Below are positions 1 through 9,886 of a DNA stretch of 64,000 nucleotides, in pieces (the stretch's first letter is position 1; each line of letters starts with the position of its first letter). The position numbers and the translations under genes were made by a program. Under the pieces are notes generated by a model, which saw only the letters and a program-made list of their open reading frames with translations, was not told the origin of the DNA and did no database searches. The DNA comes from Holophagaceae bacterium (GTDB lineage: Bacteria; Acidobacteriota; Holophagae; Holophagales; Holophagaceae): NCBI GenBank assembly GCA_016720465.1, contig JADKKO010000002.1, positions 412,001 through 476,000 on the forward strand. The letters run 5' to 3'.

Positions 1-16
1 CAGGAAGGAGCCTGAC

Positions 17-1306
17 ATGCTGCCCATCCCTCCGGCTCAGGTGGCCGAAGCCCCCGCCCAGCCCCCGCTGAGCTTTGATCTGAAGGGCGCGCTCGCCCGC
101 GCCAAGGACCAGAACGCGCTGCTGAAGGCCGCGGCGGCCAGGGTGGACGAACGCCGGGGCCTCATCATCGCCACCCGCGCCGACGCGCTGCCCCAGTTCA
201 ATGCCACCGCCGATTTCACCCGCAACCGCGATGTGTCGATCCTCAACAGCAGCTTCGGGGACACCCTGGCGCAGTTCAACCTCGACCCGAACAGCCTTGT
301 CTCTCCGCGCAGCTACTACACCACCCAAGTCAGCGTCAGCCAGCCGCTCTTCTATTTCGGGAAACTGAACAGCGCCGTGGCGGTGGCCAAGGTCGGCGAG
401 CAGGAAGCCCGGGCGGCTTACACGACGGCCGAGCTGGACACCCTCCATGGCGTGGCCAAGGCCTACCTGGCTGTGTTGGGGGCCGAGGCCCAGTTGGACG
501 TGGTGGCGGCGCGCCTGAAGACGTCCGAACGGTTTCTGGAGGACGTGAAATCCAAGCTGGATGTGCAGAGCGCCACCCAGTTGGATTTGTTGCGGGCCCA
601 GGCGGAACTGCAGGGGGTCATCCCGGATGTGCTGCAAGCCAAGGCTGATTTCGCCAGGGCGTTGGAAGTCCTGGATGGGCAACTGGGATTGGATCCCCGC
701 ACCCCGCTGCAACTGGAAAAGCTCCAGGCGCCAGAGATCCCCACGGACCTTCAAGGTGTGTCCCGCAGCGAGCTGACGCAGTTGGAGCAGCAGGAAAAGG
801 CCATCGGCATCAATGACCGGATCCTGTCCTCGGACCTGAAACCCAAACTGGATTTGAGCGCCAACTACGGCTGGCAGGCCGGCAAGACCGACAATCTGTT
901 CCGGGAACCCTATGAAACTTGGCGCCTGAGCCTGACCTTGAAAGTGCCGATCTTCGATGGAATGCGCAGCTCCGGCAAGCGGGCCCAGAACCGCGCGGTG
1001 CTGGAGCAGGTGCGGCAGCAGAAGGTCGACCTGGAACGCCAGATCCGGGTGCAGCAGCAGACCGCGCGGCGCGAGATCCAGAAGGCCATCGCGCTGCTCG
1101 AAGCCGCCACCAAAGCCCACGATGCCGGGAACGAAGCGCTTCGCGTCAGCCGCGAATCTTTCGAGCAGGGGCTCATCACGTCCCTGGATCTGTTGCAGGC
1201 CGAACGGGCCGAGCGGCAGATGGAAAGCGCGCGGGTCCGCGCGCAGCTCGGAGTCTGGTCGGCGCTGTTCGATGAACGGCGCAGCCTAGGCCTGCCGCCG
1301 CTCTGA
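17..1306 (+). CDS. TolC-family outer-membrane efflux protein (start possibly upstream of window)
   Basis: Outer-membrane channel of a tripartite RND efflux pump. The protein is rich in Ala, Gln and Leu coiled-coil helices typical of the outer membrane efflux protein (OEP) family, with two similar halves and a short amphipathic beta-type stretch (SYYTTQVSVSQPLFYFG) near residue 100. An AGGAAGGAG ribosome binding site lies 6 nt before the ATG at 17. However, the frame stays open to the window edge and the N-terminus given here (MLPIPPAQVAEAP) has no signal peptide, so translation may begin upstream with the export signal. The gene precedes the adaptor gene by about 50 nt and the RND pump gene follows that, which gives the canonical operon. 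Family call is firm; substrate is unknown. Confidence 0.88.
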   Translation: MLPIPPAQVAEAPAQPPLSFDLKGALARAKDQNALLKAAAARVDERRGLIIATRADALPQFNATADFTRNRDVSILNSSFGDTLAQFNLDPNSLVSPRSYYTTQVSVSQPLFYFGKLNSAVAVAKVGEQEARAAYTTAELDTLHGVAKAYLAVLGAEAQLDVVAARLKTSERFLEDVKSKLDVQSATQLDLLRAQAELQGVIPDVLQAKADFARALEVLDGQLGLDPRTPLQLEKLQAPEIPTDLQGVSRSELTQLEQQEKAIGINDRILSSDLKPKLDLSANYGWQAGKTDNLFREPYETWRLSLTLKVPIFDGMRSSGKRAQNRAVLEQVRQQKVDLERQIRVQQQTARREIQKAIALLEAATKAHDAGNEALRVSRESFEQGLITSLDLLQAERAERQMESARVRAQLGVWSALFDERRSLGLPPL

Positions 1307-1355
1307 ACATCCAGGCATCCACCAAGCCAGCGAACCGAAGATCCCGGAGTTGAAC

Positions 1356-2498
1356 ATGCGACAAAAAGTCATATTCATCGGCATCGCCATCGCGGCGGTC
1401 ATCACGGGTGCGGCCACCTACCACCGCAGCCAGCGCAACGCGGAACTGAGCCGCCAGGACAAGGTGAAGGAAGAGGGACTGGTGGCCGTCACGGTGGCTA
1501 CGGTCGAAACCCGCGCCTTCAACCCGAACATTCCGTTCACCGGGAATCTATTGGCGATGAACCGCGCGGAGCTGAAGGCCGAGGTGCCGGGCCGCGTGAC
1601 CCGGGTCCAATTGCAGGAAGGCGACACGGTCAAGGCGGGCGCTGTGCTCTGCACCCAGGATGAGGATGATCTTGCCCTGGCCGCGCAGGCTGCCGAAGCC
1701 CAGCTGGCCCAGGCCCGGGCCCAGGCATTGCAGGCCAAGCGGGACGCGGAAAGGGCCGATATGCTGCTCGAAAAACGCAGCATCACCCGCCAGGCAGCCC
1801 AGGTCGCCGAGACCGCCAACAACGCCGCGGCGGCGGCAGTGCAGGCAGCGGAAAGCCAGGCGGGCATGGCCAAGGTGCGCATGAAAAAGGCGCGGATCCT
1901 GGCCCCTTTCGATGGCCAGGTGGCCCGCCGGATGGTGCAGGCGGGGGATGTGCTCATGGCCGGCCAGAGCGTGTTCGAGGTCGTGGACAACCGCAAACTG
2001 GAAATCCAGGCGGACCTGCCGGCCAATGCCATGGCACTGGTCAAACCTGGACAGAAGGTGCATTTCCGCGTTCCCGGATTCCAGCAGCCCTTCTCGGGAA
2101 CCGTCACCCAGGTGAGTCCGATCCTCTCGCCGGACGGCCGCAACCTGCACGTCCGCATGGAGGTCCCCAACACAGACCGGCTGCTAAAGAGCGGGGTCTT
2201 CGTGGAAGGCATGATCCTGGGGAACGGCCAGACCCAAAAGCCTTCGCTCCCGGCTGCCCTCGTCAAGGTCGAAGGCCAGGTCGGCGAAGTGTACCTGGTG
2301 GAAAACGGCATCGCGAAAAAACAAAGCGTGTTCGTGGGCCCGGAACAGGATGGGTTCAGGCCGTTGGATGGAATCCCGGCGGGCGCCAAGGTGGTGGCCA
2401 CCGGGCAGGATCTGGTGAGGGACGGCAGCAGGCTCAAGATCGTGGGCGGCGAAGCCGGAGGCACGGCCAAACCCCCCACCAAGCCCGAAGGGAAGTGA
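1356..2498 (+). CDS. Efflux RND periplasmic adaptor (membrane fusion protein)
   Basis: Periplasmic adaptor that links the inner-membrane RND pump to the TolC channel. The N-terminus (RQKVIFIGIAIAAVITGAAT) is a single membrane anchor. It is followed by a biotinyl-lipoyl-like half (AEVPGRVTRVQLQEGDTVKAG), an Ala/Gln-rich alpha-helical hairpin at about residues 105-175, the second lipoyl half (ILAPFDGQVARRMVQAGDV) and beta-barrel and membrane-proximal domains. The start is the ATG at 1356, with GGAG six nt upstream; a TTG six nt earlier is in frame but its spacing is wrong. The stop is 3 nt from the pump gene, so the two are probably translationally coupled. Length of 380 aa is normal for the HlyD/AcrA family. 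Confidence 0.93.
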   Translation: MRQKVIFIGIAIAAVITGAATYHRSQRNAELSRQDKVKEEGLVAVTVATVETRAFNPNIPFTGNLLAMNRAELKAEVPGRVTRVQLQEGDTVKAGAVLCTQDEDDLALAAQAAEAQLAQARAQALQAKRDAERADMLLEKRSITRQAAQVAETANNAAAAAVQAAESQAGMAKVRMKKARILAPFDGQVARRMVQAGDVLMAGQSVFEVVDNRKLEIQADLPANAMALVKPGQKVHFRVPGFQQPFSGTVTQVSPILSPDGRNLHVRMEVPNTDRLLKSGVFVEGMILGNGQTQKPSLPAALVKVEGQVGEVYLVENGIAKKQSVFVGPEQDGFRPLDGIPAGAKVVATGQDLVRDGSRLKIVGGEAGGTAKPPTKPEGK

Positions 2499-2501
2499 GC
2501 C

Positions 2502-5500
2502 ATGTTCCTTTCGGATTTCTCCATCCGCAGGCCGGTCACCACGGTCTGCATCATGCTCGCCCTCGTGGTGCTGGGCCTGTTCAGCGTGAAGGGCCTCGGC
2601 ATCGACCAATATCCCAATACGGATATCCCGGTCATCACCGTCTCCATCGTGTATCCCGGCGCCTCTCCCGAAGCCGTGAAGCAGGACGTGGTGAAAAAGA
2701 TCGAGGAAGCGGTCAACCCCATCGAGAAGATCAAGGAAATATCCAGCACCAGCCAGGAGTCCGTGGGCACCTTGATGATCCAGTTCCACCTGGGCCGCGA
2801 CGTGGACAAGGCGCTGGATGACGTGCGGACCCGCATCGCCCAGATCCGCCGGGACCTTCCCAGCGCCATGGAAGAACCGGTCATTTCCAAATTCGACCCT
2901 TCGCAATTGCCCGTGGTTTCGCTGGTGGTGGGTCCCGACGGCCAGCACACCGGCATGGGCGAGCGGGAGCTGACCCGCGTGGCCGAGGACTTCCTGAAGC
3001 GCCGCCTCGAGAACGTGAGCGGCGTGGGACGGGTGGATGTGGCGGGCGGGAGCACCCGGGAGATCCAGGTCCAGGTGGATCCCGCGAAACTCGAAGCCAT
3101 CGGCCTTTCGCTGCCCAAGGTGATCGGCGCGCTGGGCAGCGACACCAAGGACATGCCCTCCGGCAACCTCCTGCAGGCCACGCGGGAAGTGGCGGTGAAG
3201 GTGGATGCCAAGGCGAAGTCCGTGGATGATTTCCGCCATGTCATCGTGGGCAACAAGCAGGGGCGCCCCGTGGAGCTGTGGGAAGTCGCCACCATCGTGG
3301 ACGGGCTGAAGGAGAAGCGGACCCTGGCCCGGTTCAACGGCCAGGATGTGGTGGCCCTGGAACTCCAGCGCCAGACCGGCGGCAACACCGTGGCCATGGT
3401 CGCCAACGTGGACAAGGCCCTGGACGAGATGAAGCCCGAGCTCGTCAAGCAAGGCATCGGCGTGGTGAAGGCCCGCGACAACGCCCGCTTCATCCACCAG
3501 TCCGTGGAGGATGTGAACATCAGCATCTACCTGGGCGGCGTGCTCACGGTGATCATCGTGTTCTTCTTCCTGAAATCCTGGCGCTCGACGCTCATCACGA
3601 GCCTGACCCTGCCGGTGTCCGTGATCTCCACCTTCATCATCATGAGGGCCCTCGACTTCACCTTGAACACCATGACGCTCATGGGCCTGAGCCTCGCCAT
3701 CGGCATCCTGATCGACGATGCCATCGTGGTGCGGGAGAACATCACGCGCCACGCGGAGATGGGCAAGGACCACGTCACGGCGGCCCGGGAGGGCACCGCC
3801 GAGATCGGACCCGCCGTGATCGCCACCACCATGTCCATCCTCGCGGTGTTCGTGCCCGTGGCCTTCATGGGCGGCATCGTGGGCAAGTTCTTCTTCCCCT
3901 TCGGCATCACCGTCGCGTTCGCGGTGGCCGTGAGCCTGTTCGTGAGTTTCACGCTCGACCCCATGCTCAGTTCCGTATGGGCGGACCCCGAGCACGAAAA
4001 GAGCGCCGATGGGCACGTGCACTACCAGGGCCGCAATCTGGTCATGCGGGCCGTGGAAGCCTTCGGGCGGGTGCTGGACGGCTGGGAGCAGCTCTACAAG
4101 AAGGTCATTTCCTGGAGCCTCGGCCACCGCTGGACTGTGCTGGGGATCGGCTTCGGCAGCTTCTTCCTGGCCATGGGCCTGGCGGGCCTCCTGGGCAACA
4201 ATTTTATGCCCGATTTCGACCGCGGCGACCTGCAGGTGACGTTCAAGACCGAGCCCGGCTCCAGCCTGGAGGCCTCGAAAAAGAAAGCCATGGAATTGGA
4301 AGCCATCATCACCGCGACGCCGGGCGTGGAGCAGGCCTACAGCACCGTCGGCACGGGCCTGGGCGGCACGATCAACAATGGCGGCGTCTATGTGAAATTG
4401 AAGGACGGCAAGCGCCCCGGCCATGTGTGGATCCGGCGCCACCTGAGGGAAGCCTTCCAAAGCGTTGCCGGCGTGGAAACTTCAGTCAGCGCCGTGAACG
4501 ATTTCGGGAACCAGCGGCCCATCATGCTCGCGGTCCAGGGCACGGACCGGGCGGCCGTGATGCAGGCCGCGCCCCTGGTGAAACAAGCATTGATCAGAGT
4601 TCCCGGGGCCGTGGACGTATGGACCAGCCAGGATGCGGGCAAGCCCGAACTGAAGCTCAGGGTGGACCGCAAGGTCGCCAGCGATCTGGGTGTTTCACCG
4701 GCCCTGGTGGCGCAGATGGTCCGGCCCCTGGTGGATGGGCAGGTGGTCGCGAAATACGAGGATGAGCGCGGAGAGCAGCGGGACGTGCGCGTGCGGCTGT
4801 CGGAACAGGGACGGCGGCTGGCCGCGCAGCTCGCCGCCATGTCCGTGGAAAGCACCAAGGACATCGGCGGGGGCAGACACCCGCTGGTGCGGCTGGACCA
4901 GGTCGTGCGCTTCGAGGAATCCATCGCGCCCGCCAAGCTCCAGCGCCATGACCTCCAGGAGGAAGTGGAAGTCTCCTGCAATTTCGAAGGCAACACGCTC
5001 GATGAAGTCAGCGGCGGAGTCGCCAAGAAAATCGCGGAGCTCAAGCAATCCGGCCGGCTGCCGGAAGGTGTGAAAGTCGAGATGCTGGGCCAGGCGCGGG
5101 ATTCCAAGGAGACCGCCGGGTACATGGCGACCTCCATGCTCCTGGCGATCTTCTTCATCTACTTCGTGCTGGCTTCGCAGTTCGAGAGCTTCAAGCTGCC
5201 CATCACCATCATGCTGAGCCTGCCGCTCTCCATGGTGGGCATGGTCATGATGCTGCTGATCACCGGCGACACCATGAGCATGATGACGAGCATCGGCACG
5301 ATCCTGCTCATGGGCCTGGTGACGAAAAACGCCATCCTGCTGGTGGACTACGCCATCCAGCTCCAGAAGGAGGGCATGAACCGCACCGACGCGCTAATCA
5401 AGGCCGGCATGACGCGGCTGCGGCCCATCCTCATGACCACCTTCGCCATGATCGGCGGGATGCTGCCCCTGTTCCTGGCGCTGGGCGCGGGCGCGGAGAT

Positions 5501-5699
5501 GCGGGCGCCCATGGCCCGCGCGGTGGTGGGCGGCATCGTCACCTCCACCATGCTCACCCTCATCATCGTGCCGGTCTTCTACGAGATCCTGGATGACTTC
5601 AGCCTTGGCAAAGTGCTCGGCTGGTTCAAGGCCCGCAGCCTTCCTCCTTCGGACGAGCCAGGAACAGACGACCGTCCGGCTCCTCGGCCATCCTTTTAG
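2502..5699 (+). CDS. RND-family multidrug/solute efflux permease (HAE1-like)
   Basis: Proton-driven inner-membrane pump of the AcrB/MexB class, 1065 aa. The N-terminus MFLSDFSIRRPVTTVCIMLAL is the hallmark first transmembrane helix. The periplasmic porter domain carries VSIVYPGASPEAV, and transmembrane helix 4 carries the proton-relay pair Asp405-Asp406 in GILIDDAIVV. The second half repeats the layout, with TKNAILLVDYA and a final transmembrane bundle. It is the third gene of the tolC-adaptor-pump operon. Its 3' end overlaps the end of the oppositely oriented glycosyltransferase gene by 74 bp. Substrate cannot be told from sequence; no adjacent regulator is present inside the window. Confidence 0.95.
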   Translation: MFLSDFSIRRPVTTVCIMLALVVLGLFSVKGLGIDQYPNTDIPVITVSIVYPGASPEAVKQDVVKKIEEAVNPIEKIKEISSTSQESVGTLMIQFHLGRDVDKALDDVRTRIAQIRRDLPSAMEEPVISKFDPSQLPVVSLVVGPDGQHTGMGERELTRVAEDFLKRRLENVSGVGRVDVAGGSTREIQVQVDPAKLEAIGLSLPKVIGALGSDTKDMPSGNLLQATREVAVKVDAKAKSVDDFRHVIVGNKQGRPVELWEVATIVDGLKEKRTLARFNGQDVVALELQRQTGGNTVAMVANVDKALDEMKPELVKQGIGVVKARDNARFIHQSVEDVNISIYLGGVLTVIIVFFFLKSWRSTLITSLTLPVSVISTFIIMRALDFTLNTMTLMGLSLAIGILIDDAIVVRENITRHAEMGKDHVTAAREGTAEIGPAVIATTMSILAVFVPVAFMGGIVGKFFFPFGITVAFAVAVSLFVSFTLDPMLSSVWADPEHEKSADGHVHYQGRNLVMRAVEAFGRVLDGWEQLYKKVISWSLGHRWTVLGIGFGSFFLAMGLAGLLGNNFMPDFDRGDLQVTFKTEPGSSLEASKKKAMELEAIITATPGVEQAYSTVGTGLGGTINNGGVYVKLKDGKRPGHVWIRRHLREAFQSVAGVETSVSAVNDFGNQRPIMLAVQGTDRAAVMQAAPLVKQALIRVPGAVDVWTSQDAGKPELKLRVDRKVASDLGVSPALVAQMVRPLVDGQVVAKYEDERGEQRDVRVRLSEQGRRLAAQLAAMSVESTKDIGGGRHPLVRLDQVVRFEESIAPAKLQRHDLQEEVEVSCNFEGNTLDEVSGGVAKKIAELKQSGRLPEGVKVEMLGQARDSKETAGYMATSMLLAIFFIYFVLASQFESFKLPITIMLSLPLSMVGMVMMLLITGDTMSMMTSIGTILLMGLVTKNAILLVDYAIQLQKEGMNRTDALIKAGMTRLRPILMTTFAMIGGMLPLFLALGAGAEMRAPMARAVVGGIVTSTMLTLIIVPVFYEILDDFSLGKVLGWFKARSLPPSDEPGTDDRPAPRPSF

Positions 5700-6327
5700 C
5701 CTTCGAGGGGACGGGCAACCCGAACCGTTCATAGTGGGCCGCCCAATCCGTGACGTAGTTGACGGTGGGAAGGCTGCTGGCGACCCGTTTGTGGCCGGAC
5801 CGCCGCACCCGCTCCCAGAAGACCCGGTCGCCGACCACGCCCAGATCGTCCGGCATCAGCCATTCGAGGACCAGATCCAGGGCCTCGTGGGTCAGGAAGA
5901 TGCAGTTCGTATCGCAGAATGCTTCCCCATCGCTGTCGAAGGTGTCCACGCCCAGGAGTTCGCCTTCCGGGGACCGGAGCATCCGTTGCGCCGCCACCAC
6001 CGAGGCGGAGGCCGAGGCGGCCAAGCCGACCATGTGCTCGATGTGGTTCGGCTCGAACCAATTGTCGCCGTCCAGGAAGGCGATGCCCTCGAAGTGGCGC
6101 ATCGCGGCGGAAATCCCCCCAATGGCTCTGGGTGTGTTCCCGAAATCAGCGTGATTGGGCACCAGGATGTGGTCCAGATCGGACCCCAGGCTGGCCAGAT
6201 CCTGGGGATGGCCATCGGAGACGAATATGTGCCGGCATGGATGGGTCTGGGCCGATACGCTCGCGTGGCAGCGTTGGAGCTGGCTCAACGGCTCTTTGAA
6301 GTAGGGAGAAATGACCGCCACCCGCAT
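5626..6327 (-). CDS. Family 2 glycosyltransferase-like protein
   Basis: Putative GT-A fold glycosyltransferase of 233 aa. It opens with MRVAVISPYFKEP, the first Rossmann strand, followed by SVSAQTHPCRHIFVSDG. A DxD-type metal/nucleotide-sugar motif sits in AFLDGDNWFEPNHIEHM. The ATG at 6327 is preferred because an AAAGGA lies just upstream and because family members begin directly at this strand; an ATG 57 nt earlier is in frame. The gene is divergent to mfd, with the two starts about 100 nt apart, and convergent with the RND pump gene, overlapping its last 74 bp. Acceptor and sugar are unknown, and no polysaccharide cluster surrounds it. Confidence 0.8.
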   Translation of the reverse strand: MRVAVISPYFKEPLSQLQRCHASVSAQTHPCRHIFVSDGHPQDLASLGSDLDHILVPNHADFGNTPRAIGGISAAMRHFEGIAFLDGDNWFEPNHIEHMVGLAASASASVVAAQRMLRSPEGELLGVDTFDSDGEAFCDTNCIFLTHEALDLVLEWLMPDDLGVVGDRVFWERVRRSGHKRVASSLPTVNYVTDWAAHYERFGLPVPSKAKRMAEEPDGRLFLARPKEEGCGP

Positions 6328-6430
6328 GGAGTCCTTTGTAATGGTTGGGGCTTTCGTGGTTGAAGGTGCTGCGGAATGCGCCACCGCTGCCAGCCGCTCG
6401 CCTCATTCAAGCATGCCGCCGGCGAGGGCT

Positions 6431-9400
6431 ATGGAATCCCGCGACCGGGCCCGGCTCGATGAACTGCTGAGACTTTTGGATGGGCCCAGCTCGGGTCTGG
6501 CGCCCGATGCGAAATTGCGCTGGGCGGAGCCTTCGGCCCTCGCGTTGCTGCTGGCGCACTGGATCACGCGGGAAGGAAGGGTCCAGCCGCTGTGGGTGGA
6601 CGCGCCCTCCGAAGCTGAGGCGCAAAGCCTGGCGCAGGATCTGCGGGTGTTGCTGCCGGGCGTGGGCGTGGCGCAATTCCCCGGTATGGCGCCCTACGTC
6701 GGTGGTGAATCCTCCCCGCCGGGCATGGTGCTGCGGGATCGCCTGGCCACGCTCATCGGCTTGCTGGAGCGGCGCATCACGGTCCTCGTCACGGGACCCC
6801 TGGCAGCAAATGAAAAACTGCCCCATCCGACCTGGTTCCAGAAACAGAAACTGGAATTGCAGAAGAACACTGAAGTGCCCCGTGAGCTGCTGCTTGAGAC
6901 ACTGGTGGCGCTGGGCTACCGCCGCACGGAATTGGCATCGAGCCCAGGCGAATTCAGTGCCCGGGGCCTGGTCATCGATCTGTGGCCGGACCATCTCGAT
7001 CAGCCGTTGCGCCTGGAAACCTTCGGCGATGAATTGGAAAAGCTCGCGCCCTTCGACCCCGACACCCAGCGCCGCACCGGCGAGGAATTGGAAAAGCTGT
7101 TGATCTACCCGCGCTTCGAGGCGGCCCGCGGCGATGGAACACCGTTGTTGAAGGCCGCGCAGTCGCGCGCCGGAAGCACCCATGAACCGGAGGATGATCT
7201 TGCCTTCCGCCGCACCCGGTTGGCGACCCATGGCCACTTCCCCGGCGAGGAACTTTTTTATCCGCTGCTGGATCAACCCGCGGGGCAGCTGGCCCATTGG
7301 GTGGCGCCCTGCCTGCGCGTGAAACTCGAATCCGAATGGAGCGACGCGCTCCGCGCCCGGGAACAGGAGCGGGTGGAGCAGAGCCTGGAGATCCTGCGCC
7401 GGGGCGGCGTGGTGTGCCCGGATTTCGAGGACCGGTTCCTGCCTGCTGATCCCAGCCGCGCCACCATCCAGCTCACGGAATGGCAGACCGAGGCCACCGT
7501 GCCCTTCACGGCGCAAAAGGCGCGCGAATTCCAGGGCCGCCTGTCCGAACTGGCAACCTACCTGAAGGAACTTTCCCTTACGGAACACCGCATTTTCCTG
7601 GCGGGCTCCACGCCGGGAATGCGCGATCGTTTGGGCGAGATCCTATCGGATTACGAACTGCCCTTGGGCAGCGGCAGCGAGAGCGGCTGCCGCACGGCGC
7701 ACCTGGCCCTCAGCGCCGGAACGTACATCAAGGATGCGCGCTTGCTGGTGCTCACGGAGCGGGAGATCTTCGGGCGCAAGGCCATGGCCGCGCCTCCGAA
7801 ACGCAGCGCCTCCAGCGCTTTCATGTCCGACCTGCGGGATCTGAGACCCGGCGACCGCGTGGTGCATCTCGATCACGGCATCGGCGAATTCATGGGTTTC
7901 CAGGAGCTGAATGTTGGCGGTGAGCTGCATGAAGTCATCCAGCTGCGCTATTCCGACGGCGGCCAGCTCCAGGTCAGCCTGGAACGCGCGGACCTGATCC
8001 AGCGCTTTGTTTCGCCGGATGGTTCGCTGCCCCCGCTGGACAAGCTGGGCGGCGCATCCTGGGCCAAGATCAAGCGCCGCGCCAAGAAGGCCATCCGCGA
8101 CATGGCCGAAGAATTGTTGAAGCTCTATGCCAAGCGCAAGCTGGAAAAGGGACACGCCTATCCCCCGGACGGCCCCGAAATGGCGGAATTCGAAGCGAGC
8201 TTCCCCTTTGAACCCACCAAGGATCAGATCGAGGCGGGCGAGGCCATCAAGGCCGACCTGGAAAGCCACAAACCCATGGACCGGCTGATCGTCGGCGATG
8301 TGGGTTTCGGCAAGACCGAAGTCGCCATGCGGGCCGCGGCCAAGGTGGCGCTGGATGGCAAGCAGGTGGCGGTGCTGTGTCCGACCACGATTCTCTGCTT
8401 CCAGCATTTCAGGACCTTCAAGGAACGGTTTGCGGGATTTCCCGTGCGCATCGAAATGCTCAACCGCTTTGTGGACAAGGCCGAGGCCAAGCAGATCCAG
8501 CAGGACGTGGCTGATGGGAAAATCGAAATCATCATCGGCACCCACCAATTGCTCGGCGCGCGCAACACCTTCGCGGATCTGGGTCTGGTGGTCATCGACG
8601 AGGAACAGCGCTTTGGCGTTTCCCACAAGGAAAAACTCAAGCACCTCCGCGCCAACGTGGACGTGCTGGCGCTCAGCGCCACGCCCATTCCGCGCACGCT
8701 GCACATGAGCCTGACGGGCCTGCGCGAAATTTCCCTGATCGAGACACCGCCGAAAAACCGCCTCGCCATCGAAACGGTCGTAGCGCCCTGGAGCGACGAA
8801 TTGATCGCCACCGCCATCCAGTTCGAACTCCGGCGCGGCGGGCAGGTCTACGTGGTCCACAACCGCGTGGACAGCATCGTTAGCGTGGCACAGCGGATCC
8901 GCGAGCTGGTGCCGGATGCGCGCATCGGCGTGGGCCATGGGCAACTGACGGACGATGGCCTGGAACAGGTGATGCTTGCCTTCATGGAGGGCCGCATCGA
9001 TGTCCTCGTCGCCACGACCATCGTTGAGAACGGCCTGGACGTGCCCAACGCCAACACGCTGATCGTCCATCGCGCCGATACCTTCGGCCTTTCGCAGCTC
9101 TACCAGCTGCGCGGGCGCGTGGGCCGCAGCGACGTGCCGGCTTACGCCTACCTGCTGATCCCGGGCCAGGCGGACTGGAGCGGCTCCATTTCCTCGGGCG
9201 GCCCAGCCCGCGGAGACCGCCGGGAGATCAGCGAAGACGCACGCAAACGCCTGCAGGCGCTGGAGGATTTCTCGGAACTTGGCAGCGGCTTCCGCGTGGC
9301 GGCCCTGGACCTGGAGCTGCGGGGCGCAGGCAACCTCCTGGGCGGCGAGCAGTCCGGCCAGATCCACGACATCGGCTTCGAGCTGTACATCAAGCTGCTG

Positions 9401-9886
9401 GAGGAGACTCTCCAGGAATTGCAGGGCCAGCCTTCCGGCACCTTCGAAGTGCGCATCACCCTGGGCGCGCCTGGCCAGCTTGGAAGGCGCTGGCTGGACG
9501 CCGCTGCTGAGCGCCTGGTGGCCTACAAGCGCGCCTCCAGGCTCAAGAGCGAGCGCGACCTGGACCTCTACCGTTTAGATCTGGAAGACCGTTTCGGCCA
9601 GATCCCATCGGATGACGAGGAAAGTACCAGGTTCTTCGAGCTGCTGAAGGTCCGGGTCCTGGCCCAGGCCCTGGCGGTGGGGGAGGTCAGCCTCGTGGGC
9701 AATCGCCTTAAATTACGTCTAAGTCCTCTGACTCCAGTGGATCCTTCCAAACTCCTAGCCTGGATCCGGGGCAGGAAGGATGCCCAGCTCAATCCCGACG
9801 GTACGGTGCTCCTGCCGCTCTCGCCGGGGGCGATGGGACCCATCCGGCAGGCCCAGGAAGTGTTGCGGGAGTGGGCCGCCGGGTAG
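6431..9886 (+). CDS. mfd: Transcription-repair coupling factor Mfd
   Basis: SF2 DNA translocase that removes RNA polymerase stalled at lesions and recruits UvrA. The order of domains is canonical over 1151 aa: an N-terminal UvrB-homology region, a CarD-like RNA-polymerase interacting domain near residues 470-540 (LRPGDRVVHLDHGIGEFMGF), helicase motif I GDVGFGKT (622-629), motif II DEEQ (723-726), LSATPIPRTLHMS, motif VI QLRGRVGRSDVPAYAYLL, and a C-terminal TRCF domain. I place the start at ATG 6431 (GAGGG immediately upstream); ATG 6413 in the same frame is an alternative. No partner gene is linked. The downstream 560 nt are non-coding. Confidence 0.96.
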   Translation: MESRDRARLDELLRLLDGPSSGLAPDAKLRWAEPSALALLLAHWITREGRVQPLWVDAPSEAEAQSLAQDLRVLLPGVGVAQFPGMAPYVGGESSPPGMVLRDRLATLIGLLERRITVLVTGPLAANEKLPHPTWFQKQKLELQKNTEVPRELLLETLVALGYRRTELASSPGEFSARGLVIDLWPDHLDQPLRLETFGDELEKLAPFDPDTQRRTGEELEKLLIYPRFEAARGDGTPLLKAAQSRAGSTHEPEDDLAFRRTRLATHGHFPGEELFYPLLDQPAGQLAHWVAPCLRVKLESEWSDALRAREQERVEQSLEILRRGGVVCPDFEDRFLPADPSRATIQLTEWQTEATVPFTAQKAREFQGRLSELATYLKELSLTEHRIFLAGSTPGMRDRLGEILSDYELPLGSGSESGCRTAHLALSAGTYIKDARLLVLTEREIFGRKAMAAPPKRSASSAFMSDLRDLRPGDRVVHLDHGIGEFMGFQELNVGGELHEVIQLRYSDGGQLQVSLERADLIQRFVSPDGSLPPLDKLGGASWAKIKRRAKKAIRDMAEELLKLYAKRKLEKGHAYPPDGPEMAEFEASFPFEPTKDQIEAGEAIKADLESHKPMDRLIVGDVGFGKTEVAMRAAAKVALDGKQVAVLCPTTILCFQHFRTFKERFAGFPVRIEMLNRFVDKAEAKQIQQDVADGKIEIIIGTHQLLGARNTFADLGLVVIDEEQRFGVSHKEKLKHLRANVDVLALSATPIPRTLHMSLTGLREISLIETPPKNRLAIETVVAPWSDELIATAIQFELRRGGQVYVVHNRVDSIVSVAQRIRELVPDARIGVGHGQLTDDGLEQVMLAFMEGRIDVLVATTIVENGLDVPNANTLIVHRADTFGLSQLYQLRGRVGRSDVPAYAYLLIPGQADWSGSISSGGPARGDRREISEDARKRLQALEDFSELGSGFRVAALDLELRGAGNLLGGEQSGQIHDIGFELYIKLLEETLQELQGQPSGTFEVRITLGAPGQLGRRWLDAAAERLVAYKRASRLKSERDLDLYRLDLEDRFGQIPSDDEESTRFFELLKVRVLAQALAVGEVSLVGNRLKLRLSPLTPVDPSKLLAWIRGRKDAQLNPDGTVLLPLSPGAMGPIRQAQEVLREWAAG

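Noticed and set aside
2184..4460. Long minus-strand open frame of over 700 codons opposite the adaptor and RND genes
   Set aside because: It is antisense to a clear RND gene, is very rich in His, Gly and Ala as expected for a high-GC shadow frame, and has no family features.
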